This document shows, piece after piece, positions 33,131-41,919 of a DNA stretch of 64,000 nt. The first letter of the stretch is position 1; every line of letters begins with the position of its first letter. A model generated the notes under the pieces. The model worked only from the letters and a program-made list of their open reading frames with translations, was not told the origin of the DNA and made no database searches. A program made the position numbers and the translations under genes. Source of the DNA: Sinorhizobium chiapasense (GTDB taxonomy: Bacteria > Pseudomonadota > Alphaproteobacteria > Rhizobiales > Rhizobiaceae); assembly GCF_036488675.1 (NCBI RefSeq), contig NZ_CP133148.1, positions 186,001 to 250,000 of the forward strand, in the 5' to 3' direction.

Positions 33131-34740
33131 CTGCTGAAATGAAAACCGTAGGCGAGGTCCTTGTCGATCTCCTCGAGGCAAACGGTGTCGAAGTCGTGTT
33201 CGGCATTCCCGGCGTGCATACGGTCGAGCTCTATCGCGGACTTGCATCATCGAAGATCCGCCATGTCACGCCGAGGCATGAGCAGGGCGCGGGCTTCATG
33301 GCCGACGGATATGCCCGCGTCAGCGGCAAACCAGGTGTTGCGCTCGTCATCACCGGCCCCGGCCTCACCAATACCATCACGGCGATGGCGCAGGCTCGCC
33401 AGGATTCGATCCCGATGCTCGTCATTTCCGGCGTTAACCGTCGTGATTCGCTCGGCCATGGCCGCGGCCTGCTGCATGAGTTGCCCGACCAGCACGGGAT
33501 GATGAAGACGCTGGCGCTTTATTCCCACACCTTGCTTAACCCCGCCGACTTGCCGCTGGTGGTGGACCGGGCCTTCGCAGTCCTGCTTTCCGGGCGGCCC
33601 GGGCCAGTGCATATCGAGATTCCGACCGACGTGATGGCTCTGCCGATCGAGAGCAAGCCGCCGCGACCCGCCGCTGCGACCCGCCCGCGGTCAGACAGCG
33701 AAACCTTGCAGAAGGCGGCGATCCTGTGCGCCGACGCCGCCCGCCCGGTGATCCTGTGCGGGGGTGGTGCGCTGACGGCGGAGGCGGAAGTGCAGCAACT
33801 CGCCGAGCTGATCGGCGCGCCGGTGGTGACGACCGTCAACGCGCGCGGCATGCTTGCAGGCCATCCCCTGAGGGTCCCGGCGAGCCCGAGCTTGAAGGCC
33901 GTTCGCGCCCTGCTGCGGGCCGCCGACCTTGTCTTGGCGCTCGGCACGGAGATGGGCCAAACGGACTACGATCTTTATGCCGATGGCGGCTTCCCGGAAC
34001 TCCGTAATCTCGTCCGTACCGACATCGATGCCGCGCAGCTTGCCCGCGGGCCGCAGGCAGCACTTTCGATTCTGTCGGGCGCAAAGATGGCGACGGCGGG
34101 CATCCTGGGCTTTCTGCCCGGCCATGTGGCTGCAAAAGACGGCGCAGAGCGTGCGGAATTGGCCCGCAAGGCAGCGCTGAAGGAATTGTCCGCCAAGATG
34201 CGTGCGGAAGTGGCCGTCATCAACATGATCTATGGGGCACTTCCGGATTGCACGATTGTCGGGGACTCAACGCAAGCCGTCTACGCCGGCAACCTGTATT
34301 GCGATGCGCCGCGGCAACGGAGTTGGTTCAATTCCGCGACCGGTTACGGCGCGCTGGGTTATGCGCCGCCGGCTGCGGTCGGCGCGGCCGTGGCGGATCG
34401 CAGCAAGCCTGTCGTCTGCATCGTCGGTGACGGCGGCTTCCAATTCTCGCTGGCCGAGATCGGCTCGGCCGTCGATGCCGCGGCCAGGGTGATCTTCCTC
34501 GTCTGGAACAATGACGGCTATCAGGAAATCGAGTCCTACATGGTCGATTCCGGTATCACCCCGGAAGGCGTGAAGCCCTCCGCTCCGGATTTTCTGATGA
34601 CTGCCGGGGCCTATGGTGTCCCGGCCGAGCGGCTGGCCGATGTCCGCGATCTGCCGCGCGTGCTCGCTGTGGCCGCTGCGCGATCCGGACCCTCGCTGAT
34701 TGAAATCCATCAGGCAAAGACCGTTGGCGTTACTGCCTGA
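33127..34740 (+). CDS. aruI: TPP-dependent decarboxylase, probable 2-ketoarginine (5-guanidino-2-oxopentanoate) decarboxylase
   Basis: A 537-aa member of the acetolactate synthase-like TPP enzymes. It has the N-terminal pyrimidine-binding domain with the catalytic glutamate (PRHEQGAGFMADGYARVSG), a central domain, and a C-terminal TPP/Mg2+ motif GDGGFQFSLAEIGSAV..NNDGY. Sequence features and the coupled aruH gene match AruI, which decarboxylates 2-ketoarginine to 4-guanidinobutyraldehyde in the arginine transaminase pathway. Alternatives are another 2-oxoacid decarboxylase or an acetolactate synthase large subunit, but no small-subunit gene follows. The ATG overlaps the aruH stop. No guanidinobutyrase or aldehyde dehydrogenase gene is in this window. 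Confidence 0.8.
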   Translation: MTAEMKTVGEVLVDLLEANGVEVVFGIPGVHTVELYRGLASSKIRHVTPRHEQGAGFMADGYARVSGKPGVALVITGPGLTNTITAMAQARQDSIPMLVISGVNRRDSLGHGRGLLHELPDQHGMMKTLALYSHTLLNPADLPLVVDRAFAVLLSGRPGPVHIEIPTDVMALPIESKPPRPAAATRPRSDSETLQKAAILCADAARPVILCGGGALTAEAEVQQLAELIGAPVVTTVNARGMLAGHPLRVPASPSLKAVRALLRAADLVLALGTEMGQTDYDLYADGGFPELRNLVRTDIDAAQLARGPQAALSILSGAKMATAGILGFLPGHVAAKDGAERAELARKAALKELSAKMRAEVAVINMIYGALPDCTIVGDSTQAVYAGNLYCDAPRQRSWFNSATGYGALGYAPPAAVGAAVADRSKPVVCIVGDGGFQFSLAEIGSAVDAAARVIFLVWNNDGYQEIESYMVDSGITPEGVKPSAPDFLMTAGAYGVPAERLADVRDLPRVLAVAAARSGPSLIEIHQAKTVGVTA

Positions 34741-34870
34741 CAGAGCAACGAGCCGAGCCGGATTTGACTTTTCCGCCTCGGAATGGTGTTAAGAGCGCCG
34801 CACGCTCGAATCCGGCCATGTTCTTTCGCTAGGCTGTAGTAGTCGGGCTGAATTTCGTCTCGCCGGCATC

Positions 34871-34919
34871 CCGGTCGAGAAAAAGGCCGATCGAGAAAAA
34901 GGGCCGGTCGAGAAAAGGG
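34871..34919 (+). repeat. Three short tandem repeats ahead of a hypothetical gene
   Basis: CCGGTCGAGAAAAAGG, CCGATCGAGAAAAAGGG and CCGGTCGAGAAAAGGG, 16-17 bp each, head to tail, ending 12 nt before the ATG at 34932. The last AAAAGGGA could serve as a distant ribosome binding site. Confidence 0.75.
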
Positions 34920-34931
34920 ATAGAGTCCTCG

Positions 34932-35342
34932 ATGGACCTCTTGGGTGGTGGCAGCAAGAGCATGCAGGCCAGCCGGCTCCTTGCCGTGCTGTGGCTATTC
35001 TGCGCCTCCTTTGCCATGCAGGTCATTGCCGTTGGGCAGAGTGTTTCGAGCCGCGCCGCAGGTGCGCCGACCGGCAACGTTGCTGTGCCGGACACCGGTT
35101 CCTCCGATCGTCCGACAGTGCGGCAGGGTTCCAGGGCCGTTACCTTGCCCGATCTCCGTTTCGTCGGCGAGCGGGCGGATGGAAAATCGACCACCGGGGG
35201 CGATCTCCCACCGGTTCTTCCCTTTGACTTCGCCAGCTTGCCTGCCCTTAACAACGCTCGACCGCCGTCGGTTCCGAAAGCGGACGTCGTAGCAGGAGCG
35301 CCGTTTTTCAGCGAACGCATTCGCGCTCCACCCCAGGCATAA
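34932..35342 (+). CDS. Hypothetical exported protein
   Basis: A 136-aa frame with a hydrophobic segment at residues ~15-35 (SRLLAVLWLFCASFAMQVIAVG), acting as signal peptide or anchor. A proline/serine-rich periplasmic tail follows (PTGNVAVPDTGSSDRPTVRQ..PFDFASLPAL). I do not recognise a family. It lies 115 nt upstream of secDF on the same strand without a clear terminator between, so it may be co-transcribed. Codon usage looks coding, but the case for a real gene is only moderate. Confidence 0.5.
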   Translation: MDLLGGGSKSMQASRLLAVLWLFCASFAMQVIAVGQSVSSRAAGAPTGNVAVPDTGSSDRPTVRQGSRAVTLPDLRFVGERADGKSTTGGDLPPVLPFDFASLPALNNARPPSVPKADVVAGAPFFSERIRAPPQA

Positions 35343-35456
35343 AGCATCCTTCAGTGTGTTTGGTGGGCCGGCGATCTCCGGTCCGCCGGAGTTTTGATGA
35401 AAACCTGACCCGGACGCCGCTGGTTGAGCGCGTTCAGGCGTTTACGGAATTTCCAA

Positions 35457-37991
35457 ATGCGTACATCCAGATGGGCGGTTCTCGCCTATGTCGCGATCAT
35501 AATCTTCGGATGCCTCGCGGCGGTGCCGAGCGTTCTGCCGCAAGCCATGAGAGAGCAATTCACGTCGGTCCTGCCCTTCAAGCCGGTCACTCTCGGCCTC
35601 GATTTGAGGGGCGGCTCGCACCTCGTTCTCGAGGTCGACGGCGCCGGCCTGCAGAAGGCGCGGCTCAATACGCTTCTTGACGATACCCGCCGGGTTCTCC
35701 GCGGCGAACGCGTTTCCGCCTCGTCGGCGCGCATCAGCGGCAACGCCGTAACGGTCAGCATCGCGGATGCGGCCGATCGCGAAAAGGTGCTGCCGAAGCT
35801 GCAGGAGCTGGCGACGCCCGTCGGCGCGATCGGCTTCGGCGGCGCCGCTCCCGAGGTCGAGGTGACGACGAACGGCGACGTGGTAACGCTCGCGATCACC
35901 GAGGCAGGGCTTGCCGACCGCATGACCAAGGCGGTCGAGCAGAGCCTGGAAATCATCCGCAACCGCGTCGACCAGGTCGGCGTGGCCGAGCCACTGATCC
36001 AGCGCGTCGGCTCGAACCGCATCCTCGTCCAGTTACCTGGTCTGCAGGATCCGACCCGTCTGCGCGAGCTCCTGGGCTCCACGGCGCAGATGAGCTTCCA
36101 CATGCTCGATCAGACCGTGGACGTCACGCAGCCGGCACCGCGCGGCGTCGACATCCTTCCTGGCGCCAATGACGGCAACCGCTATCCGGTCGAAAGCCGC
36201 GTCGCCATTTCCGGCGAGCGTCTCGACGATGCCAAGGTCGGCTTCGACCAGCGTACGAACCAGCCGGTCGTGGACTTCACCTTCGATTCGCTTGGCGCCC
36301 GCCAGTTCGCTGAGATCACGCGCGAAAATGTCGGCCGTCCCTTCGCAATCGTCCTCGACGGCAAGGTGCTGACCGCACCGGTCATCAACGAGCCGATCCT
36401 CGGCGGCCGTGGCCAGATCAGCGGTAATTTCACCGCTCAGGAGGCAACGGTTCTTTCCGCGCTCCTTCGCTCGGGTGCGTTGCCGGCGCCGCTCACGATC
36501 ATCGAAGAGCGTTCGGTCGGCCCGAACCTCGGCAGCGATTCGATCCGCATGGGTCTCTACACCGGTCTCGCCGGCTTCGGCCTCGTCGTCGCCCTCATGG
36601 TCGTCCTCTATGGCGCCTGGGGCATGATCGCCAATGTCGGCCTGGTCCTGCACACAGCCCTGACGATCGGCGTTCTCGGCATGATCGGCTCGACGCTCAC
36701 CCTGCCCGGCATTGCCGGTATCATTCTCGGCATCGGCATGGCCGTCGACGCCAACATCCTTATCAACGCGCGCATCCGCGAAGAGACCGAAGGGGGCGCC
36801 GGCGCGATGAAGGCGCTGGATGTCGGCTTTAACAAGGCCTACGCGACGATCCTCGACTCCAACGTCACCACGCTCTCCGGCACGGTGCTCCTGTTCTGGC
36901 TGGGCAGTGGTCCGGTTCGCGGGTTCGCCGTCACCATGATGCTCGGCATCATCATCTCGATGTTCACGTCGGTCACCGTCGTGCGCCTCTTGATGCGCGA
37001 GGTCGTCGTCCGCCGCAAGATGAAGAAGCTGGAGATTCCGTCGCTCTTCGGCGGCGTCCCGCACCTGCCGACCATCTCCTTCATGAAGCGCCGCTTCCAG
37101 GCGATCGGCTTCTCCGCCTTCCTGTCGATCAGCTCGGTCGTCCTGTTCTTCACGCCGGGCCTTAACTACGGCATCGACTTCGTCGGTGGTATCCAGGTCG
37201 AAGCAGCGGCCAAGGAGAAGATCGACCTGCCGACGCTGCGCCACGGGCTCGAGGCGCTCAATCTCGGCGAGGTCGCCCTGCAGGACTTCGGCGGGGGCCA
37301 GTCCGTGCTCATCCGCGTCCAGCGGCAGCCGGGTGGCGAGCAGGAGCAGACGGCGGCGCTGAACCGGATCAAGGATGCGGTGACGGCGTCCGTTCCGGGC
37401 GCGACCCTGGAGCGGACCGAGGTCGTCGGGCCGACGATCAGCGGCGAGTTGCAACGCTCGGGCTTCCTTGCCGTCGGTCTCGCGATGGTGGCGATCCTGC
37501 TCTACATCTGGTTCCGCTTCGAATGGCACTTCGCCGTCGGCGCGATCGCGGTGCTGTTGCTCGACATCACCAAGACGGTGGGCTTCTTCGCGCTTACCGG
37601 CGTGGACTTCAACCTGACGGCAATCGCCGCACTGCTGACGATGATCGGCTATTCGGTGAACGATAAGGTGGTCGTCTACGACCGCATGCGTGAAAACCTG
37701 CGCAAGTACAAGTCGATGCCCTTCTCCGATCTCATCGACATGAGCATCAACCAGGTGATTGCGCGATGCATTTTCACCTCGATGGCGACGGCCCTTTCGC
37801 TGGTGCCGATGGCGGTCTGGGGCGGCGAAACGGTGCGCAGCTTCGCTTGGCCGATGATCTTCGGTGTCATCGTCGCCACAACCTCGTCGATCTATATCGG
37901 TGGGCCGATCCTGCTGTTCCTGAGCCGCTGGTGGAAGGATCGCGAGGCCGCTCGCACCGCGGCGCAGCAGCCGGGAACGCCATCCGCGTGA
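35457..37991 (+). CDS. secDF: Fused protein translocase subunit SecDF
   Basis: SecDF assists the SecYEG translocon using the proton gradient. This 844-aa protein joins SecD and SecF. The SecD half has LGLDLRGGSHLVLEVD, a large periplasmic part, and GIAGIILGIGMAVDANILINARIREE. The SecF half begins PGLNYGIDFVGGIQVEA and has ALLTMIGYSVNDKVVVYDRMREN. Twelve membrane segments are expected. The ATG at 35457 is chosen: the frame goes back to TTG 35424, but those codons carry no helix. The conserved acidic and arginine residues of the proton path appear present. A strong terminator follows 23 nt after the stop. Confidence 0.95.
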   Translation: MRTSRWAVLAYVAIIIFGCLAAVPSVLPQAMREQFTSVLPFKPVTLGLDLRGGSHLVLEVDGAGLQKARLNTLLDDTRRVLRGERVSASSARISGNAVTVSIADAADREKVLPKLQELATPVGAIGFGGAAPEVEVTTNGDVVTLAITEAGLADRMTKAVEQSLEIIRNRVDQVGVAEPLIQRVGSNRILVQLPGLQDPTRLRELLGSTAQMSFHMLDQTVDVTQPAPRGVDILPGANDGNRYPVESRVAISGERLDDAKVGFDQRTNQPVVDFTFDSLGARQFAEITRENVGRPFAIVLDGKVLTAPVINEPILGGRGQISGNFTAQEATVLSALLRSGALPAPLTIIEERSVGPNLGSDSIRMGLYTGLAGFGLVVALMVVLYGAWGMIANVGLVLHTALTIGVLGMIGSTLTLPGIAGIILGIGMAVDANILINARIREETEGGAGAMKALDVGFNKAYATILDSNVTTLSGTVLLFWLGSGPVRGFAVTMMLGIIISMFTSVTVVRLLMREVVVRRKMKKLEIPSLFGGVPHLPTISFMKRRFQAIGFSAFLSISSVVLFFTPGLNYGIDFVGGIQVEAAAKEKIDLPTLRHGLEALNLGEVALQDFGGGQSVLIRVQRQPGGEQEQTAALNRIKDAVTASVPGATLERTEVVGPTISGELQRSGFLAVGLAMVAILLYIWFRFEWHFAVGAIAVLLLDITKTVGFFALTGVDFNLTAIAALLTMIGYSVNDKVVVYDRMRENLRKYKSMPFSDLIDMSINQVIARCIFTSMATALSLVPMAVWGGETVRSFAWPMIFGVIVATTSSIYIGGPILLFLSRWWKDREAARTAAQQPGTPSA

Positions 37992-38013
37992 TCCGATCAC
38001 AAATGGCAAAACC

Positions 38014-38045
38014 AAAAAGGGGCGGCCGGCCGGCCGCCCCTTTTT
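38014..38045 (+). terminator. Strong intrinsic terminator after secDF
   Basis: A perfect 16+16 nt inverted repeat, AAAAAGGGGCGGCCGG and its complement ending CCCCTTTTT, with essentially no loop. It provides a T-run for the plus strand and, by symmetry, for the minus strand. Confidence 0.93.
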
Positions 38046-38323
38046 CGTCCGAAAGTACTGTCTTTATACCAGTCGTCCCTTGCAGATTGATTCGTCGCTA
38101 CCTAGATAGCGTCGGAGTCCCACCGGGGACGACAAAAATAGAATTGTCGCCATGACGGTTCAAAACAGGATCGGAGAGAATTATTTTTCTCCTCTTTGTT
38201 TTTGGAATTGACTAATTTGGTAGATTATTCTAGTTTGCGAACCGTGATGCGGCAGGAGTCCGCCTCACATTGTTCATGAACCGCCGCGGCGCGATGCGCC
38301 GGGCCCAGCCAAAGGAGAGTGAC
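38046..38323. promoter_or_regulatory. Intergenic region with candidate promoter for the 31-aa frame
   Basis: TTGACT (38208-38213) and CTAGTT (38230-38235) are separated by 16 nt, close to the rhizobial vegetative consensus CTTGAC-N17-CTATAT. Small hairpins (GTCCCACCGGGGAC around 38117-38130; GGAGA..TCTCC around 38173-38192) lie upstream. Confidence 0.4.
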
Positions 38324-38419
38324 ATGTCCGGAATCGTCTCGACCGCCGCTTTCTGCGGCTCGCGTTCCTATTGTCGTGCAACAGTGAAACGTCACCTTCG
38401 CGCACTTCGCCGAATGTGA
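38324..38419 (+). CDS. Possible 31-residue leader peptide or small protein
   Basis: ATG at 38324 follows AAAGGAGAGTGAC, a near-ideal ribosome binding site. It opens a 31-codon frame (MSGIVSTAAFCGSRSYCRAT then VKRHLRALRRM) ending TGA at 38419. The peptide is basic and has two cysteines. No family is recognised. The strong Shine-Dalgarno and a candidate promoter argue for translation. It could be a regulatory leader for the 69-aa gene downstream or an independent small protein. A chance frame cannot be ruled out. Confidence 0.45.
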   Translation: MSGIVSTAAFCGSRSYCRATVKRHLRALRRM

Positions 38420-38495
38420 CCGTCCGAACTTCCAGAATTCACCTTTTGCCGAGAATCGAATGATCCGCGCTGCGAGGCGTGGAGGAGCGTATTAC

Positions 38496-38705
38496 ATGAG
38501 CAAGCAAGTTATCGAATATGGCGGCGAGGCCGTCGGTGTTGTTGTCCCTGACGAGGACCGGTTGAAGTTTTTGGCCGTGAAGTATCACGTCTGGGACTTG
38601 GACGCGCAACGTTTCCGCTCTGCCGATGAAGCGCGTGCGGCCATCGGCCGCCTGCTCGCCGGCCAGAGTGCCCGCAACCATCAGGTTGGCATTGCAGCGG
38701 CGTGA
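38496..38705 (+). CDS. Conserved hypothetical small protein
   Basis: A 69-aa protein (MSKQVIEYGGEAVGVVVPDE.., ..KYHVWDLDAQRFRSADEARAAIGRLLAGQ) with a beta-strand-rich start and a C-terminal helix. It has the look of small rhizobial hypothetical proteins without assigned function. The start at 38496 is fixed by GGAGGAG eight nucleotides upstream; the longer frame to 38460 lacks this. A RIME repeat follows immediately, perhaps marking transcript end. Confidence 0.75.
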   Translation: MSKQVIEYGGEAVGVVVPDEDRLKFLAVKYHVWDLDAQRFRSADEARAAIGRLLAGQSARNHQVGIAAA

Positions 38706-38708
38706 CCT

Positions 38709-38801
38709 ACTGCATGTTTCGTTAAATCGTGAAAAAACATGCAGCGATTCAAAGTGCTACAGCGCCCTTTGCGCGTCCGATAAGACGCGCGGCGCTGTAG
38801 C
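38709..38801 (+). repeat. RIME type A repeat
   Basis: TGCATGTTTCGTTAAATCG..AAAAACATGCA, linker GCGATTCAAAGTG, CTACAGCGCCC..GCGCGTCCGATAAGACGCGCGGCGCTGTAG. It starts 4 nt after the small gene's stop, with a shortened first palindrome. Confidence 0.85.
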
Positions 38802-38964
38802 GTCCGTCGCAATGCGGCAATAAATCCATCAATTTCGAATTTCATCCTCCCGAATTGTCGACCAAAATTGTGTACTGGCGACGCGTTTCTTGTGTTATGC
38901 CAAGACGAGATGTGTTGCTGCCAACGGTCCCGGCGTTCGGGGACCGGGAGGAGAATTTCTGGGA

Positions 38965-39420
38965 ATGCTGACGAAGAAAGGCAAATACGGCCTCAAGGCC
39001 CTCGTCGACCTGGCGCGGCTCGAACCTGGCGAGACCGCTTTCATCAATGAAATCGCCCTGCGCAACAACATTCCGAAAAAATTTCTCGACACAATTCTGC
39101 TCGAATTGCGCAACGCCGGCATGCTGCGTTCCAAGAAGGGACCGGGTGGCGGCTATTCGCTTTCCCGCCCGGCATCGGAGATTCGCATCGGTCACGTCAT
39201 ACGCACGCTTGACGGCCCCCTCGCACCGATCCGTTGCGCCAGTCGCACGGCCTATGAGGTCTGCGAGGACTGCAGCGACCCCGAGACCTGTCGTGTACGG
39301 ATATCGATGACGACCGTCCGTGACGCGATGGCCTCCATCCTCGATTCGATGACGCTTGCGGAATTTGCGGGTGATGGCGAGCTGCCGCACGAGGTTATCG
39401 AGGAAAAGCGTGCGGGCTGA
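38965..39420 (+). CDS. Rrf2 family transcriptional regulator
   Basis: The 151-aa protein has the Rrf2 winged helix-turn-helix: MLTKKGKYGLKALVDLARL, INEIALRNNIPKKFLDTILLELRNAGMLRSKKGPGGGYSL. It ends in a cysteine-bearing region C-x8-C-x2-C-x5-C (RCASRTAYEVCEDCSDPETCRV). That resembles the CymR-like/BadM-like branch where cysteines are common; whether they bind an Fe-S cluster as in IscR/NsrR is not decided. The start at 38965 is the family start; an upstream in-frame ATG at 38890 is non-homologous. The gene lies before kpsF on the same strand but probably with its own transcript. Confidence 0.9.
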   Translation: MLTKKGKYGLKALVDLARLEPGETAFINEIALRNNIPKKFLDTILLELRNAGMLRSKKGPGGGYSLSRPASEIRIGHVIRTLDGPLAPIRCASRTAYEVCEDCSDPETCRVRISMTTVRDAMASILDSMTLAEFAGDGELPHEVIEEKRAG

Positions 39421-39566
39421 CGGTCGAGCACGGCCGGTTTCAGTGCAAACAGGCGCAAATAGACTTGGTTTGCCAAGAAAAAGCGCTTATCAGCCTTTTA
39501 TATGCTTCGACTGCCGCTGAAACGGCGGGCTTTCGGACAATTTCGTCGCGGAAACTAGGGTCAACG

Positions 39567-40577
39567 ATGGGCTTGAGACAAGTGAAAGCGGATGGGCAAT
39601 CCCGTTCCGCCATGCTGGATTCGATCGGCAGGACGCTGACGACCGCAACCAATGGGATCAAGGCTCTCGCCGATCACCTGACGACGGATGAAGCCTTTGC
39701 GCGCAGCCTTGTCGATGCGATCGAATTGATCGGCGACAGCGAGGGCCGGGTCGTCGTGTCAGGCGTCGGCAAGAGCGGGCATATCGGCCGCAAGATCGCG
39801 GCGACCATGGCGTCCACCGGTACGTCCGCCTATTTCGTCCATCCGACCGAGGCGAGCCATGGTGATCTCGGCATGGTCACGTCGCAGGATGTCCTGATCC
39901 TGCTTTCCTGGTCGGGAGAGACTGCCGAGCTTGGCAACATGCTCACCTACGCCAAGCGCTTCAAGGTGCCGGTCATCTCGATCTGCGCCAATCGCGACAG
40001 TATTCTTGCCCGCAATTCCGAAATCGCCCTGGTGCTGCCGAAGGTTCCGGAAGCCTGCCCGCACGGCCTTGCTCCCACGACGTCGGCCATGCTGCAGCTC
40101 GCCGTCGGAGACGCGTTGGCGATCGCGCTCCTGGAGCGTCGCGGCTTCTCGGCTGAAGATTTCAAGACATTCCATCCCGGCGGCAAGCTCGGCGCACAGT
40201 TGCGCCTCGTGCATGAACTTGCGCATGTGGCGGAACAGGTGCCGTTGCTGTCGGTCGGCCGTCCGATGAGCGAAGCGGTCATCGAGATGTCGTCGAAGGG
40301 ATTTGGCGTCGTCGGCATTGTCGACGAACGGGGTGCGCTGATCGGCGTGATTACCGACGGCGACCTGCGCCGCCACATGGCAGGCGACCTGCTGCTTCAG
40401 CCGGTCGAGGACGTGATGTCGCACAATCCGAGGGTCGTCAAAGGCGACGTGCTTGCCAGCGTCGCCATGGAGTTCATGCAGGAACACAAGGTGACGGTCC
40501 TGTTTCTCGTAGACGACGCCGGACTCCCGATCGGCATCCTCCATATCCATGATCTCTTGCGCGCCGGCGTGGCGTGA
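39567..40577 (+). CDS. kpsF: Arabinose-5-phosphate isomerase (KpsF/KdsD)
   Basis: Interconverts ribulose-5-P and arabinose-5-P, the first step of Kdo synthesis. The 336-aa protein has an N-terminal SIS domain (VVVSGVGKSGHIGRKIAATMASTG, ILLSWSGETAELGNML) and two C-terminal CBS domains (MSEAVIEMSSKGFGVVGIVD; VEDVMSHNPRVV). It is the homologue that in S. meliloti is called kpsF3 in the rkp-1 region, convergent with rkpJ. The start at 39567 follows CTAGGGTCAACG; the frame to 39465 is an extension. Its role is likely to supply Kdo for the capsule linker, possibly in addition to a housekeeping KdsD. Confidence 0.93.
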   Translation: MGLRQVKADGQSRSAMLDSIGRTLTTATNGIKALADHLTTDEAFARSLVDAIELIGDSEGRVVVSGVGKSGHIGRKIAATMASTGTSAYFVHPTEASHGDLGMVTSQDVLILLSWSGETAELGNMLTYAKRFKVPVISICANRDSILARNSEIALVLPKVPEACPHGLAPTTSAMLQLAVGDALAIALLERRGFSAEDFKTFHPGGKLGAQLRLVHELAHVAEQVPLLSVGRPMSEAVIEMSSKGFGVVGIVDERGALIGVITDGDLRRHMAGDLLLQPVEDVMSHNPRVVKGDVLASVAMEFMQEHKVTVLFLVDDAGLPIGILHIHDLLRAGVA

Positions 40578-40584
40578 TCGGGCT

Positions 40585-41904
40585 CTAGCGACTGGCAAAG
40601 GCGGCGGGCAGTGTGCTTTTCGCCGGCTTTCGCCGGGGCGGAGGGTCGACGAAAGCCCCGGGCTCGTTGACGACGCCCCGATGCAAACGCTCCGCGATCG
40701 CGTTTGCGCCGGCGCTGGTGCCTGCGCTTGAATAGAAATTGCCACGGACCTGGATGGCCGCGGCCATCAATCTGAACAAGGCCATGCTCAAGTCCGGATC
40801 AGGCGCTTGCGGGGACAGCCAGAACGCGTCGAGCGGCTGCTGATCGGTCAGCCCCGCAATGTCGAATACGGCACTGCCGAGCACTTTTACGGGCTTGCCC
40901 TGCTTCAACGCATGCAGGCCGGCGGTCGAGTTGACCGTAACGACGCCCGCGCTCCCCAGCACCAAAGCGTCCAGATTGCCGCCATCGAGAAAGGTGACAC
41001 GGTCTGCGATTCCCATCTTGCCGGCTTCTTCAACGACGATCTTGCGCCAGCGGATGAGGCCGTTGTCGAGTGGATGGGTCTTGATTGCCAGTTTGATGGC
41101 TGCGGGTGCGTGGCGCGCGAAGGAGGCAAGGATCGCGCGGATCGCCTCCGTCTGGCTGTTAAACGGCGAGTGCGCACGCAGTTGATAGTCGGTCTCCAGT
41201 TGCAGCGGATAGACGAAATAATCGCTCGCCTCCGAGGTTAGCGAGCGGATGAGGGCACCGGCTGCCCGTTGTCGCCGGCTCTGCGTGCTGAGGCGCAAGA
41301 GCCACCCCGCATATTCCGCTAGGGGATGAAAGATCCCGTGTCGGCGATAGCCCGGAAAAAGAAACCAAAGGAAGACGTTCGGAAGATTGTAAAGCAGATC
41401 GTAGGCTGCTTCGGCGAGGAAAGACTGTTCGTAACGCCGCCGCCAGTCCGGTTCCGGCAGGCCAGCAGCCGCTCGCAGGATCTGGTCCGGCTCGACCGGA
41501 AAATGCGAATTGGACGACATGCCGCCGCGCTCCAGCGTCAACCAGTCCGGGCGCAAATAGCCCATCTCCACGATGAAGACGGCAACGCCTGTCTGGCGGG
41601 CTGCGGCGATCGCGGCGTTATGGCAGGGGCGCTCTTCGCCAAGCAGCACCAGGTCGCTGACGGCGTGGCGCCGAATAAAGGCCTCAACATAGGTCGGCCA
41701 CGCCGACATGGAGCCGCGATAATTGAAGGCGCCCCCGCGTCGCCAGAAGATCTGGTCGCCGACGTTGAGGTTGATGCGCAGACAGGTGTGGCCCAATGCC
41801 TCGAGCCGGGTGGCGATCTTGGCAAAGATCGGCGACGAGGGGCCCTGCAGAAACAGGAACGTCCGTGGTGTCGAGCTATTGATCGTCGTGTCCGCTGCTG
41901 TCAT
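40585..41904 (-). CDS. rkpJ: Capsular polysaccharide protein RkpJ (KpsS/LipB-like)
   Basis: A 439-aa cytoplasmic glycosyltransferase-like protein of the KpsS/LipB capsule family (FLFLQGPSSPIFAKIATRLEALGHTCLRINLNVGD, SDYFVYPLQLETDYQLRAHSPF, IKTHPLDNGL, VVTVNSTAGLHALKQGKPV). In group 2 capsule systems KpsS acts with KpsC to put Kdo residues on a lipid acceptor. It is the last gene of the rkpA-G-H-I-J transcription unit and starts 15 nt after rkpI. The S. meliloti gene name is taken from the conserved rkp-1 order. Confidence 0.93.
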   Translation of the reverse strand: MTAADTTINSSTPRTFLFLQGPSSPIFAKIATRLEALGHTCLRINLNVGDQIFWRRGGAFNYRGSMSAWPTYVEAFIRRHAVSDLVLLGEERPCHNAAIAAARQTGVAVFIVEMGYLRPDWLTLERGGMSSNSHFPVEPDQILRAAAGLPEPDWRRRYEQSFLAEAAYDLLYNLPNVFLWFLFPGYRRHGIFHPLAEYAGWLLRLSTQSRRQRAAGALIRSLTSEASDYFVYPLQLETDYQLRAHSPFNSQTEAIRAILASFARHAPAAIKLAIKTHPLDNGLIRWRKIVVEEAGKMGIADRVTFLDGGNLDALVLGSAGVVTVNSTAGLHALKQGKPVKVLGSAVFDIAGLTDQQPLDAFWLSPQAPDPDLSMALFRLMAAAIQVRGNFYSSAGTSAGANAIAERLHRGVVNEPGAFVDPPPRRKPAKSTLPAAFASR

Positions 41905-41919
41905 TGTCAGTCGCCGCCG

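Noticed and set aside
36033..38015. A 660-codon minus-strand frame opposite secDF
   Set aside because: Antisense shadow; rich in Arg, Asp, His and Glu in the pattern typical of the reverse frame of GC-rich membrane protein genes.
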